From assembly GCF_019320115.1 (NCBI RefSeq), contig NC_089589.1:21352580-21416579 (forward strand): DNA of 64,000 bases, in the 5' to 3' direction. Shown here in pieces: positions 23,205 through 34,296 of the stretch (position 1 is the stretch's first letter; every line of letters starts with the position of its first letter). The translations under genes were made by a program, and so were the position numbers. Below the pieces are notes generated by a model, which saw only the letters and a list, made by a program, of their open reading frames with translations, did not search any database and was not told where the DNA came from. The stretch comes from Miscanthus floridulus. Its lineage: Eukaryota > Streptophyta > Magnoliopsida > Poales > Poaceae.

Positions 23205-23828
23205 TCATTGCCCGCCCGATTGGTGCATGTGTGTATGTGTGCAAGAGGTAGGAAAGGCAGGCCCAAGTGAGCAAACGCCGCCAAGGCCTCGGCTTGGTTG
23301 ATAGGCTCCATCGTAGTCGAACTCGGCAAGCGGAGTCGGAGTTGGTTCCGCCGAACGCAGATAAGCAGCCGAGAAAACCATCTCGTACATGCACGTTCCT
23401 CTCTGATTGGTGTGCATGTTCCTCTCTGATTGCTTGCTCACGTCAACGTGGTGCCCGTGCAGTACTTGATGACAAGTAGTCCATGCACGTTCAGGATTCC
23501 GGAGAGTTTGTAATCGGCTAGCTTGGAGGCGAAACGCATCTCGAGACGATGGGCCTGGGCTGTTGGAGAGTGTCGCCGAAGGGTGACGACGAATCAACGA
23601 CATCTCGACCCAGGCATCTTCAGTGGCGACGGCAGCCTGGAAACAAGCTTGTTCATTTACAGATTGATTCATCTTGTGGCCCTTGCTTCTTGACGTAGAT
23701 CCTGGCAAAGATCCAGTGAGCAGGACGGAGCTCGTTGCGGGAGGTAGGATCGTGCTCGGCTTGATGCACCGTGACGAGAAACCGTGATGTCATTTGTTGA
23801 GGAAGAAAAACCCCATCTGATTCACCAT
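23205..23828 (-). pseudogene. Right-unit copy of the dimer's internal ORF, stopped
   Basis: Same frame as 19163-19786, but the codon CGA (Arg13) of the left copy is TGA here, a C-to-T change at a CpG. The remaining downstream open frame is 167 codons from an internal Met. Confidence 0.5.
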
Positions 23829-23875
23829 GGATCAGCGCGCACACCCCTAAAGGGGGCCCCTACCTGGCGCGCCAC

Positions 23876-24084
23876 TGTCGACGAAATATGGTCGGCAGTC
23901 CACCGAGGGGGGTGCCCGTGGTGGTAGATTATCGGTAGGATGCGTGTGATCTAGAACCGGATGGTGACACAAGGCGCAGAGACAACGATTTAGACAGGTT
24001 CGGGCCGTCTGGTCGACGTAATACCCTACGTCCTGTGTCTTTGGTGTATTGTATTGAGATGTATACTGTATGATCTGTCCCTGA
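23876..24084 (-). repeat. LTR3 (5' LTR) of the dimer, truncated to 209 bp
   Basis: Only the R/U5 side is left. It stops after GATCTGTCCCTGA, where LTR1 and LTR2 continue GGGGGACCCCTGCC. The missing part includes the TATA box. Flanking DNA at 24085 (CCATCGACGCC) does not match the left flank of LTR1. Confidence 0.85.
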
Positions 24085-26143
24085 CCATCGACGCCGGGTC
24101 TTGGTTTCAGAGTCATGCCGCTTACCTCCCAGTATGTTTTTCTTTGTTTCTTTTCGATCTTTTGCTGTTGAGTCTTTTTTGGAGTATGACTGACCTGTAC
24201 TTTTTGTCAGTGGCTGGTCAATGATGGGGTTGAGCATCGCCCCAACTCCCATGCAGGAGGTTTGGAGGCCCACCTTGCAGCGTGCCGCGGCGAGTGGCGG
24301 GGGAAACAGGTTGGTGGCAGCGAGCCCTTCCCTTCCGGGTGTGGTGCCCCCTGGGTCAGTTGCTAGTGCGGTGGCAGCAGCAGTGACGGTGCTGGCGGCG
24401 ATCCCGGTGGTGGCAAAGGCTTCGCCGGTGGTGTCCCTCATGGCCCCTCCTCCACCAGTTGTGGCGGAGGAGGAGACCAAGACCCCTGTCTCGCCGGGCG
24501 GAGGGCTGCACGGTACACCCCCACGGTCAGAGCCGAAGGTGCCGGGGGGAGGCGTGGCTGGGATGGAGTTGGAACGCCCGTCAGTGGCCCGCGCAACCGA
24601 GGTGGTGGAGATTCCATCTGACGATGAAGCAGATGTCATGGTGGAGCTGCCGGTGTCGTCGTGGAAGCTGGCGGTGGTTCGATCAGAGGCTGGGCCCTCC
24701 GGCGGGCTGTCGGAGGGTGACCTGGAGTGGCCCTGCCATGAGGACCCAACAAAGGTGCGGTTCATCCTTTTGGGATTCCCAGGAGTGTCAACTTTGGGAC
24801 ATCCTTGGGGGGAAAGGACTTGCCATGGAGTCCGAACTCGCCAACCTATCGGTGAAGCTCGAGGACGCCCAGGAGCATGTTAAGTCCTCCCGGCAGTTAG
24901 TCAAGGTCGACCTGCAGCTCACCGCAGAGGTGAGTTTCTCATATTTGTCCTTGACCTCTGAGTCTCTTGTTGGTTGCCTCAGCATGCTTGCTTTTCATTT
25001 TCGTAGGGTCTAAAGGAGATGTCGTACCGCAAGTCCCACTTCCTCTGGGTGGAGCATGCCCGGGTGGCTGAGCTTAAGCGTCAGCTGGAGTCCGCCCACC
25101 GTGAGTCCCAGGACCGGGCGGCCGAGATGGCCATGGTGCGGGCGGAGGAGCAGCGTCTAGTAGAGCGGGAGACTGCCGTCGAGCAGGGGCTTGAGGCGGT
25201 GAAGGCCCACCAGGCAGAGACCGAGGCGGGGTTGTGGAAATCCCTGGCGAACACCGAGGCGGTGCTCCAAAAGTCCCTGGAGACCCTTGAGTCAGAGCGG
25301 AGCGCCTTGGTGTCGCAGCGGAGCGCCCTGGAGTTGGCGCGAAAGGCCCTGGAGTTAGACCATAAGGCCCGGTCGGAGGCAGACCAGGATGTGCTCGCGC
25401 TTCGGGGCCGGGTGATGGGGACGGAGGAGGTGAGTGCCCGACCGCATGAGCAGGTGGCCCGGCAGGCGGAGGAATTCTCCACCCTTGAGAACTTCTGCCT
25501 TGGTATGTACCTTCTCTGTTTTTCGTGTTGGTTTCTTAGCTTGTTTCTGAGCTTGTCACCCTTCTTGTAGAGCTGGGCGGAAAGGTGAAGTCGTTGGAGC
25601 GGGACCTGGAGACGGTCAAGGTGACTTTTAGCCGGAATGCAGAGGCGCTGGCCAAGTCCCTTGAAGAGCGATGTGCTCTCGAGGGGGAACTTGACCAGGT
25701 CCGCAATGTCACCTAGCTTGTCATCTCGGAGGTCTTCAGGTCAGCGCCAAGTACGAGCACACCCGCCGTCCAGCTGGCGGAGGTTTCGGATGAGGTCCAG
25801 GCCCTTATCACAAGCGGGCTGTTGTATGCAGCATCAGGGGTGTTGACTTTGGTGGCGACGCACCATCTGAACCTGGACTTCGCCACTATCTGCAGCGGGT
25901 ATGCTGATGGCTTGAGCACGGAGGACATCCAATCGCTCGGGGAGAGCTTGCTGCCGCACGCAAGGTTGGTGGCAGAGCAAGTTTCTACGCAGTGGGCGAT
26001 GGATGTCTACCGTGAAGACATTGCTAGAAGCGTGCGTCGAGGGGGACGTCGTCCAGCCTGCGGATGGCATGGAGCCTGGGTCAGAAGTGGACGTCGTCTC
26101 GCCTTCAACCGTGTCGAATGTCATCCCGTCGGGGAGTGAGTAG

Positions 26144-26678
26144 CCCATGCCTTCGCCGGTCGCACCGACAATAGATGCCGCCGAGCCACCCCAATAGCTT
26201 GTAAAGTATAAGTAGTTTAGTAGATGTAAAAAGTTTAAGTTTGTGGGGAAGCCCCCGTGCAAACGTTCTTGTGTACTTAATGACTGCAATTGGTTTTGTT
26301 TTTTGTGATGGAGTTACTCCATTTGGGGAAGCTTGTCCCTTCCATCCCCACTCCTCCAGTGGGGAGAGAGGCCGTGAGTCGGTGTCACGATGCGGAGCTC
26401 TCCGTCTATTGAACGGCGGTGGTCTCCACTAGTGCTCGGAGGTTCCGGTGGATCACCTGTTCCTGGGGGTCATTCGGCTCGGGAAGGCCGCACAGAAGCA
26501 TTGCCGTAGCGGTGATGTTCTGATTGGCCCGAGAGAACTACGGCGGATTGTTCCCCCTATCCATGGTGTTGTGCTAGACCCGACGGGCGTGACCCCGGGC
26601 GCCGCCCGGTGGTTTATGCGCACGGGGCGCAGTGTGGTGCACCAAGCGCGCTGGCGTAGTCGGTGGTTGGTTCAGTCA
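26144..26678. other. Spacer after the antisense gene
   Basis: It holds the presumed 3' end of the antisense gene (AT-rich around 26200-26240), then a GC-rich stretch with no supported frame. Confidence 0.4.
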
Positions 26679-27416
26679 CTATTGTCGTAGCTCTTCGTCG
26701 TGCTCCCATGTGAGCGCGGGGGTCTCTTCACGAGGGTCCGGAGGGGTGTGGGTCTGTGAGGACTCTGCTTCCACCGGTGGCTGTCCTGGAGCGTTCACTA
26801 TAGCGCACTCCCGAGACGGGCGGTGGCTAGGTGCCACGTTGCCGATGCAGGAGCTATCGCTCTCGACATCATCATCCATCAGGTCAAGGAAACAGGTGGG
26901 AGCATAGCTCACCAGCCCCATGAATTCGGACGTGAGAGCGGGAGGCGCCGGCATCCTTCGGAGCCCCCGGGCGTACACATCTGTGGGGGACGCGAGGCCA
27001 TAGGGGAACCGGTCGCATGGCAGTCACGGCGGAGACAATGGGGTCCCTCTGGATAATCGGTGGAAGATAGAAAGTAGCAAGTAAATAATAGTATGTACAT
27101 TACTTATAGCAGGGTTTGAGCAAAGAGTTTGCTCGAAATGAAGCGCAGATGCCTCATCGTTGAAGTCATCGTGCGTCCTGGAGCCGATGGAGGGCACCCC
27201 TCCGATGGGCGCTGGAACGAGAGCCTCCTCACGGAGGTGTAGTAGGCCGAGCCGGTCGGCGACAAAGTCTCGGCTTCTGAAGAGGAAGGCCTGGGACGGC
27301 TCGGAGACGGGTGGAACCCACATCCCAATAGGTGGGAGTGCGGGAAACTCCAGTGATCCGAAGCAAATCGTATCGCCTGAGCATGCCATGGCGATGGTGG
27401 CAGAAAAGTGGGCCAT
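26679..27416 (-). pseudogene. Gag remnant of the non-autonomous element
   Basis: On the minus strand, downstream of the 5' LTR and primer-binding site, a frame starts MAHFSATIAMACSGDT at 27416. It continues, with a frame change near 27100, into a segment containing SYAPTCFLDLMDDD and PSRECAIVNAP. This layout and wording resemble the gag N-terminus of RIRE2-type elements. No capsid core or zinc knuckle follows, so only a packaging/leader part of gag is left. Confidence 0.5.
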
Positions 27417-27451
27417 GCGATGACCAAAAAGTGTTGAACGTACAACGTCTT

Positions 27452-27470
27452 CCCCATGGACGGCGCCAAC
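27452..27470 (-). other. Primer-binding site of the non-autonomous element
   Basis: On the minus strand TTGGCGCCGTCCATGGGGA directly follows the LTR end (CACCAACA plus one base). This is a common primer-binding site form in plant Ty3/gypsy elements. Confidence 0.7.
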
Positions 27471-29540
27471 TGTTGGTGCAGAAAGTGACCAACACGTAAA
27501 TATTTGTAGTTTTGCCGTACGTTGTGATCGGAGGTGGCCTAGCACTCAATGACATAGGGTGATGAGGACATGACACCCATGCATATGACCATGTGTTGGT
27601 GCATGGTATGGAGGGGTAGGAGGCCAGCGAGGGTGTCCAAGTCAAGAAGGAGGCCCGAGGCTAATTCGGTTCGAGTCCCCGAGGTGGAGGCCCAAAGCAA
27701 CTCAAGTTCGAGTCTGCCTCGGCCTCTAGGACTAGTCTGCCTTAAACTGGTCACCCAGGACGCATCCGGACTCCGTTTTCGACGATCCACATATGGTTGG
27801 AAATCTAATTTGATAAGGAAGCCAATCCAAGTGGTCTCACACCAAAATCCCTTCGGAATCAACAGGAATCGTCGAAACAAGTTAGCGTCCAGAATCTGCC
27901 AGGGTGCTGCGACACCGTCTTTTGGTCCGTTGGACCGTGTATCGTGTTTGGGCATATTAGGGGGCACGTCGAGGGTAGGCGACGATCCTAAGGCCTTTAT
28001 AATCATACTACGCCTCCATCATTAGGTTTTGGGTTTTGCTTAGATTAATCTGTCAAGAACAGTTTCGCCGTTCATCGGTTTGTGAGACCCCAACTTCGTG
28101 AGATTAATGATTCATCTGCAATTTGGTTGCTTTCTTTCTTGTTCTTTCTTGTGTTCTTCGTTGCGCAGGCAGGGATTAGCCTTCTTGGTGAGGTCAACCA
28201 GATCTGTGTCTTGGTTGATAACCAGAGGAGTTGTGGTGCTAAGATTGTAGTTTTCGATCTGAAGCCGGATCGGTGTGTCATTCTCCGCCACAATGATAGT
28301 TACCACTACCTGACGGAAGATCGGGATCCCCCTTCCCATTATAGGGTTTATACTGGTTCAGGAAATGTGCCCTACGTCTAGTTTGAGTCGGTCGGTGACT
28401 TTATTCCTGAGCCCAGATGCTCGAAGTTTGCAGTGGGGTTACAAACGAGAAGTAGAAAGATGGGGGGTACAAGAGCTCCGGTTAGACTCTGGTCAGAGGG
28501 ACCGAAAGCGACGAGAACCCCGCTATGAACTAAGTGTTCGAGCGTGTGCTCATGGTTCGATCCTGGCGGCTCGGTGATTGTGTACTAGTGAACTTGATCG
28601 ATCTAATGTATCTGAATCAACCTAGATGAACTTGAATGAATCTGCTTGACCTTGGATGTTGGGAGAGAGCGCATCCCCTTTTATAGATGAAGGGGATGGC
28701 CTTACAAGTGAGAGGGAGAGAGTACGTATGCTTCTAATCCTTGTTGCCCATGCCGGCGGGTACAGGAAGATGGTAGGCGCCCATAACACTGTTGGATGTC
28801 AGATGCATGTGGGAGGTTGTGTTGTCTTCTTCAGGTATGGCAGACGTCGGCGCCTGCCACACTGTCGAGACCTAGAGGCATGCAAGGGGTTTTACCATTT
28901 TCGCCTGGTACGGACAATGCCGGCGCCCACAACACTGTTGATGCCCTGAGGCATGTGGGGGGAGCCTTACCGTAAGGGAGTTAATGGCGCCCACAATACT
29001 GTAGGGGAAAATGTTGGCACCTACAATACTGTTTGGGCTCTATCGTGCTAGGGAGGTTGCAGAGTACTGTTTCTGTAGGTGCACAGGGTACGGACCCTGG
29101 TATTGTGGTTTGACTTGTACGCCTTGCCTTGCTTTCTCCGTTCGTTCCCTGGTCCTTACCAAGCGGGCGTCCCCGGTCGGTTGGTTCCAGTCGGCTCTGA
29201 TTGTGCCAGTCGGAGAAGAGCAGAGAGCAGGGGTTTGGCGCACCCCAGTTGGTGACGCGGGTCGTAGTCAGCAGTAGTGCTTTGGCCAGGCCTTCCAGTT
29301 GGAGAGGCCGTCTAGAGGTGGGCTGGATACCGGAGCGAGCACTCTGGTCGGAGTGGTGGGCCAGAGTCGGAAGACAGGTGCTGTTCCTCCTCGGCCAGAC
29401 CTTCCGGTCGGTGATTGGATGGCCCTTCTGGCCTGTCGTTTAGATACCTGGGTCGGCCCATGAGTTACGTGTTGTCTACTTGGGCCGAGCCTCTGTTGGG
29501 AAGCCAGTCCGCGAGGGACCTCGGGTTTATGAACCCGACA
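27471..29540 (-). repeat. 5' LTR of the non-autonomous element, 2070 bp
   Basis: On the minus strand it starts TGTCGGGTTCATAAACCC at 29540 and ends CACCAACA at 27471. It is full-length. The right flank GTAAG (29541-29545) would be the target duplication, but its partner was lost at 11052. Confidence 0.85.
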
Positions 29541-31019
29541 GTAAGCAATCGAACCACACCGCTCCCAAATTTTATAAGGTCCAACATAACAAGGAGCTAA
29601 TTTCCCACGGACTCCAAACCAATGCACACCTCTCATCGGGGATACCTTTAGGTACACATGGTCACCAACTTCAAACTACAAGGGCATTCTCCTCTTGCCT
29701 GCATAAACTTTCTAACGGTTCTGAGCTGCTTTCAAATGACTCTAAATAACACTGACTTGCTCTCTTGCTTCCTTAATAAAATTAGGCCCAAAATAACCAA
29801 GGTCACCCACTTCCACCCAATTAAGAGATGTTCTACATTTCCTGCCATATAGGGCCTCGAAAGGTGCCATTCGAATGCTCTCTTGATAGTTATTGTTATA
29901 GGAAAACTCAGCTAAAGTCAAGCATTCATCCCACTTTTCTAGATAAGAAATGGCACAAGCTCTCAACATGTCTTCAAGTACTTGATTGACCCTTTCTGTC
30001 TGACCATCAGTTTGTGGATGATAAGCTGAACTTCTGAGGAGGCAAGTACCAAGACATTTCTGGAGTTTCTCCCAGAAATGAGAGACAAAGATTGACCCTC
30101 TATTAGAAACAATGGTAAGAGGAACTCCATGTAGGGTCATAACATGATCAAAGTATAACTTGGCATACTTCTTAGTTGAATACCTTGTATCCACTGGAAG
30201 GAAATGAGCAGACTTGGTAAGGCAATCCAGAATGACCCAAATAGAGTCATACCCCTTTGTTGTGCAGGGCAAACCCACAACAAAGTCCATGAAAATATCC
30301 TCCCATTTCCAAATAGGGATAGGCAAGGTCTATAGAAATCTAGGCGTACGCATATGGTTTGCCTTAACCCTTCCACAAATGTCACATTCTGAGATGTATT
30401 TGGTAATATCCTGTTTCATATTTGGCCACCAATACAAGTGACATAAATCATGATACATCTTGTTACTTCCTGAAAGAATGGATAATTTGGAGTTGTGAGC
30501 TTCATCCAAAATTTTTCTTCTAAGCTCATCACTTGAGGGAACCACCAATTGGTTCTTGAACTTCACCACACCTTGATCATCAATACTGAAATGAGGACCA
30601 CGCCCTTTGCCGATTAGTTTCTTGATATGCAGAATTCCCGAAGGATCTTGCCTTTGCTCTATAATAATTTGCACAAGTACATCTGAGACTAGAGCAATAT
30701 GGGCTAACACCTCAAAATGGTTGAGAGACAAACATTCTTCTTCAACTTGATGCGACTTCTGACTTAAGGCATCAGCTACCACATTAGCTTTTCCAGGGTG
30801 ATAATGAACTTCTAAGTTATAATCTTTGATTAACTCAAGCCACCTCCGTTGTCTCATGTTCAGCTCGGATTGAGTGAAAATATATTTGAGACTCTTGTGA
30901 TCCGTGTAGATATGCACTTTATTTCCCAACAGGAAATGTCTCTAAAATTTTAGAGCGTGCACAATCGTATCCAGCTCTAAATCATGGGTGGGATAATTCA
31001 ACTCATGCTTTTTCAGCTG
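29541..31019 (-). pseudogene. RNase H C-terminus and integrase, outer element, interrupted by insertion
   Basis: RNase H C-terminus: [28 protein letters not shown]. Integrase: zinc-binding H-H-C-C region ending CDICGRVKA; core with D in VILDCLTKSAHF and E in DGQTERVNQ. The second catalytic Asp is replaced by Asn (SNRGS; AAT read at 30104-30102). Stops occur at 30942-30944 (TAG for a likely Trp codon), 30330-30332 and near 29742. The SH3-like tail (FEVGDHVYLKVSPMRGV, GPYKIWERCG) breaks off at the LTR that starts at 29540, so any chromodomain is lost. Confidence 0.8.
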
Positions 31020-31754
31020 TCATGAAGCATATGCTATTACACGTGAATCTTGCATAAGCACGCAACCCAATCTAGTCCTAGAGGCATCACAATACACATC
31101 AAATGTCCTTTCAATATCTGGTTGAGCAAGAACAAGAGCAGAGGTAAGAAACTTCTTCAGGGCTTGGAAAAAAGCCTCTTCACAAACCAGACTCCATACA
31201 AACTTGACATCCTTCTGCAGCAACTTTTTCATCGGTTGAGCTATTTTGGAGAACTCAGGGATGAAGCGTCGATAATAACCAGCAAGACTAAGGAACTGAT
31301 GAATCTGATGCACTGACTTTGGAGATTTCCAATTTAATACATCATGCACCTTGCCAGGCTCCATAGAGATGCCTTCGGGTGTCAGGACATGTCCCAAAAA
31401 CTGCACTCAATCCAACCAAAACTCACACTTGCTGAATTTGGCATACAACTTACGTTCCCTCAATCGGGTCAGGACTATCCGAAGATGTTGTGCATGCTCT
31501 TCATTGTTCTTAGAATATATCAATATGTCATCAATGAACACCACCACAAACTTGTCTAACTCTGGCATGAAGACTGAATTCATGAGATACATGAAGAATG
31601 CAGGAGCATTGGTGAGACCAAAAGACAAGACTAGGTATTCATAGAGGCCATACCTAGTTGAGAAAGCTATCTTTGGTATATCTTGTGGCCAGATCTTAAT
31701 TTGGTGATACCTAGAACAAAGATCAATCTTTGAAAACACCTTGGCAACAGCCAA
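31020..31754 (-). pseudogene. Reverse transcriptase core and start of RNase H, outer element
   Basis: The frame 31754-31407 holds [27 protein letters not shown] and the catalytic F-I-D-D motif (near 31530). A TGA at 31407-31409 interrupts it. The next frame (31406-31020) holds the RT thumb/connection (FLGHVLTPEGI, YYRRFIPEFS) and RNase H start (FDVYCDASR), ending in a TGA at 31020-31022 where CGA is usual. Confidence 0.8.
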
Positions 31755-32600
31755 CTATTTGAACAAAGTATCAATACGAGGTAAAGGATACTTGTTCTTA
31801 ATGGTTACCGCATTGAGAGGGCGATAATCCACACACATCCGAAGAGTGATGTCCTTCTTCACGAAAATAGCTGGACAACCCCATGGTGAAGAACTTGGAT
31901 AGATGAATCCCTTCTCCAACAATTCCTCTAACTGTTTCTTCATCTCAGCCAATTCATTTGGAGCCATGCAGTAAGGACAACATGAAATAGGAGCAGTACT
32001 AGGTTCTAACTCAATGGCAAACTCCACATCCCTATTCAGTGATAACCTAGGTAGATCCTTGGGGAAGACATCTGGAAACTCACAGGCCACAGGAATAGAA
32101 ACAAGATTAGGAGAAGCTTCAGCATGAGCAACAACTGACAAGGTGGGGACTGAAGGCATAAGGAGAGACATTCTATCCTCAGAAGAAGGAAGCTCCAACT
32201 CAACAATTCTTTGCCTAAGGTTCAAGCCTACCCCATAGTTTCTCAACCAGTTCATTCCCAAAATTGTATCTATGCCTTGACCTGGCAACATCATGAACTG
32301 GAGACGATAAGAGTGAGTGGCTAGCACTAGTCTCACTATGTCCGTCCGAGTTTTAACGCACAACTACGCACCCGGGGTGCTGATTCTATAGGCAATAGGA
32401 ATAGCCATAGTAGATATATTGTGCCTTTGTGTAAACTCCATACTCATGAATGAATGTGATGCACCAGAATCAAATAACACATATGCTGGGTGAGAATCAA
32501 TGGTAAACATACCAGCCATCATAGGCTCACCCTATGGAATCTCCTTAGCTTCGGTGAAGTTAACCTGTCCAGAGCGGCTCACGGGCACCTTCTTCCTGAT
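31755..32600 (-). pseudogene. Protease and start of reverse transcriptase, outer element
   Basis: The aspartic protease motif (L-F-D-S-G-A-S-H-S-F) is near 32459-32475. A frame from 32363 carries the protease C-terminus ([13 protein letters not shown]) and the RT entry region ([18 protein letters not shown] linker, [19 protein letters not shown]). A TAG at 31755-31757 replaces what looks like CAG in this family. Confidence 0.75.
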
Positions 32601-33788
32601 GATGGTCATCTTGACCATACGAGAGTTGGCTGAAGGCTGAGAAGACTAAGCAAGCTAGTTCTAGGGGCACTCACGAGCATAGTGTCCTTCCTTGCCACAC
32701 TTGAAACAAGCACTCGACTTGTTCCCCTATCCCTGACAAGGTAGAACCTATTGTCCCTGAGGCTGCTACACCTGCTGAGTAGGTGCACGACACAAAGTAG
32801 GAGGTGCCTGGTGAGTCTGCTGAGTCTAGTGAGACAGCTGTCCACCCGGAGAGTGATAAGACATGCTCCTCAAAACTTGTACCTATTATGACTGTGGGTG
32901 ACTAGAAGACCCAGTGATCACCCTCTTATGGTTCCACTCAGCCTAAGAGTCACGCTAAAGTCCCTCTATAGCAAAGGCAGCATTCATCAAAGCACCGAAA
33001 GTCTGATAGCCCCCTGTATACAACTTCACTTGCAAGATACAACAGGGACCGTGATTGAAACGGTCCATCTTCTTCTCATCAGTATCCACATGAGTCCCAG
33101 CATACTGTGCAAGATGGTTGAACTTGTTCATATACTCCATCACAGTCATGTCTCCTTGCTTTAGCTCTAGAAACTCGGACAACTTCCTGTTTAGCAAACC
33201 AGCAGGAATATAATACTAACGGAAAGTAGTGGTAAACTCTGGCCAAGTCACATGGTGGTCCATAGGCTGCATGGCATTGAAAGTGTCCCACCAAGCACTG
33301 GCAGATCCCAGAAGCTACTGTGCGGCAAAGCACACCTTCTGCTCATCCGTGACATTGAGTAGCTGAAACTTCTGCTCCATAATACAAAGCCAATGCTCCG
33401 TGTCTAGAGGCTCCACAGTCGGCGTGAACTTGGGAGGGTGTGTCCCCAAGAAGTTCTGATAGGAACAGGGCCTCTTGGGACCACGGGCACCACCCCCGTT
33501 CCCGCCGTTGCCACCGGGGCCTCCACGGGTGAAGCTACCAATAGCCTGTGCCAGCATCTCCAGTTCATGGGCTGACTCATGATGAGCAGCCAACATCTCA
33601 GCCATCATCTCTGCATGAGTCATCGGAGGTGGTGGTGGTGACGGAATAGGGGGACCAAGTAGTGGGGCCTCATGGCTCTCCCTGTTGGCATTGCTATGAT
33701 CATCGCCATGACCATTTTCGCCCTGGTCTTCACCAAGACCACGGCCCGTCCCAACACTTATGCTCCCACGACCAGACCTCAGGTTCAT
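32600..33788 (-). pseudogene. gag of the outer Ty3/gypsy element, decayed
   Basis: It starts MNLRSGRGSISVG at 33788. A Gly/Asn-rich linker and the beginning of the capsid domain lie at 33315-33788. Further capsid pieces appear in shifted frames (33197 to 32955: LSEFLELKQGDMTVMEYMNK). A CCHC zinc knuckle (C-F-K-C-G-K-E-G-H-Y-A-R-E-C) lies at about 32664-32712. Several stops and frameshifts separate the pieces, so it is non-functional. Confidence 0.75.
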
Positions 33789-34296
33789 TTGTAAACAGAT
33801 AGGAACCCACCATTAGTGACAAGGCCTCCATACTTAGAAACAAACGGCTAGAGACATGATAAGACCCAAAAAATGGTTACAAGCAAGAACTTTTCCTTGA
33901 GAGTTAAGCATTTCTCTTATTTATTAACTTAACATATTAACTACCCAAAAATTATATGTGAAGGGGAGTTTAGCTTAAACAAGATTCTCTTTTCATGATG
34001 CTTGGATCAACCTATTCGTTTGCTCAAGCCGGAATATAGCGGCATTCGCATATAATTTTTGGCACAGCGCACACTAACTTCCTATACGCTAAACGATTCT
34101 TAAGCAGAGTAAGTTAGTGTACCTGCAGAAGATTGATTAGATAAAACCAGTGCCACTATCCTAGATAGATCATATTACTAGGGCTTATACTTACTTACCT
34201 AATTTATCGCATCCTACTTTTCGCAAAGCTTTTGTTGGTCAAATTTTATGTTTGGAAAAGAGTTTTTAAACTCGTAGACTCATTATTGGCTTAGAA
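33789..34296 (-). other. Leader region of the outer element
   Basis: AT-rich sequence between 5' LTR and gag. It is not homologous to the left end of the 3' LTR. No clear primer-binding site was found, so a deletion is likely. A 10-bp inverted repeat (ACACTAACTT / AAGTTAGTGT) with a loop of about 30 bases is near 34070-34120. Confidence 0.4.

Larger units (their letters stand above)
15794..24084 (-). mobile_element. Tandem dimer of a non-autonomous LTR element (three LTRs)
   Basis: Structure on the plus strand: LTR1 15794-16192, internal 16193-19833, LTR2 19834-20232, internal 20233-23875, LTR3 23876-24084. Units are 4040 and 4042 bp and nearly identical. Primer-binding sites (TGGCGCGCCAGGTAGGGG on the minus strand) lie left of LTR2 and LTR3. 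Purine-rich tracts (GGCTCGGGGACTAGC) lie right of LTR1 and LTR2, so the orientation is minus. There is no pol. LTR3, the outer 5' LTR, has lost its U3 half and TATA box, and no target duplication remains. It sits in an intron of the antisense gene. Confidence 0.85.
14919..26143 (+). pseudogene. Antisense extra gene: 'putative gypsy-type transposase' domain protein, broken
   Basis: A multi-exon plus-strand gene in a minus-strand element. Exon 1 (14919 to about 15752) encodes a domain recognised from many grass retroelement proteins (PF04195 type): AFTAKGFQSPKEVAHWR, LRGLLNEWGL, VLHISGFVIVYEAFHGIEPH, GEWFYI. It has in-frame stops at 15066-15068 (TGA) and 15084-15086 (TAG). The intron (GTATGC near 15753) contains the 8.3-kb dimer. 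The acceptor is near 24210 (TTTTTGTCAG). Exon 2 ends near 24930 and has a frameshift near 24770. Exon 3 (about 25007-25502) is a long coiled coil rich in Glu, Arg and Ala. Exon 4 (from about 25571) has a TAG at 25713-25715 in place of a likely Gln codon and a frameshift near 26035. Role in the element is unknown. Confidence 0.65.
11053..29540 (-). mobile_element. Non-autonomous Tat-type element (RIRE2/Dasheng-like)
   Basis: A minus-strand element inserted in the outer pol gene. The 5' LTR (27471-29540) is followed by a primer-binding site, a gag remnant, an antisense (plus-strand) gene, GC-rich tandem repeats and a 5'-truncated 3' LTR (11053-12810). No protease, RT, RNase H or integrase is seen, so it needed a helper. 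An antisense extra gene between pol position and 3' LTR, and tandem repeats beside the 3' LTR, are known features of the Tat lineage. LTR divergence over about 230 aligned bases is around 8-10%. It contains the dimeric element 15794-24084. Confidence 0.75.

Noticed and set aside
29541..29545. GTAAG flanking the middle element, identical to the Tat element's target duplication
   Set aside because: It is part of the outer integrase coding sequence, 8.7 kb from the Tat element. The match of five bases is coincidental.
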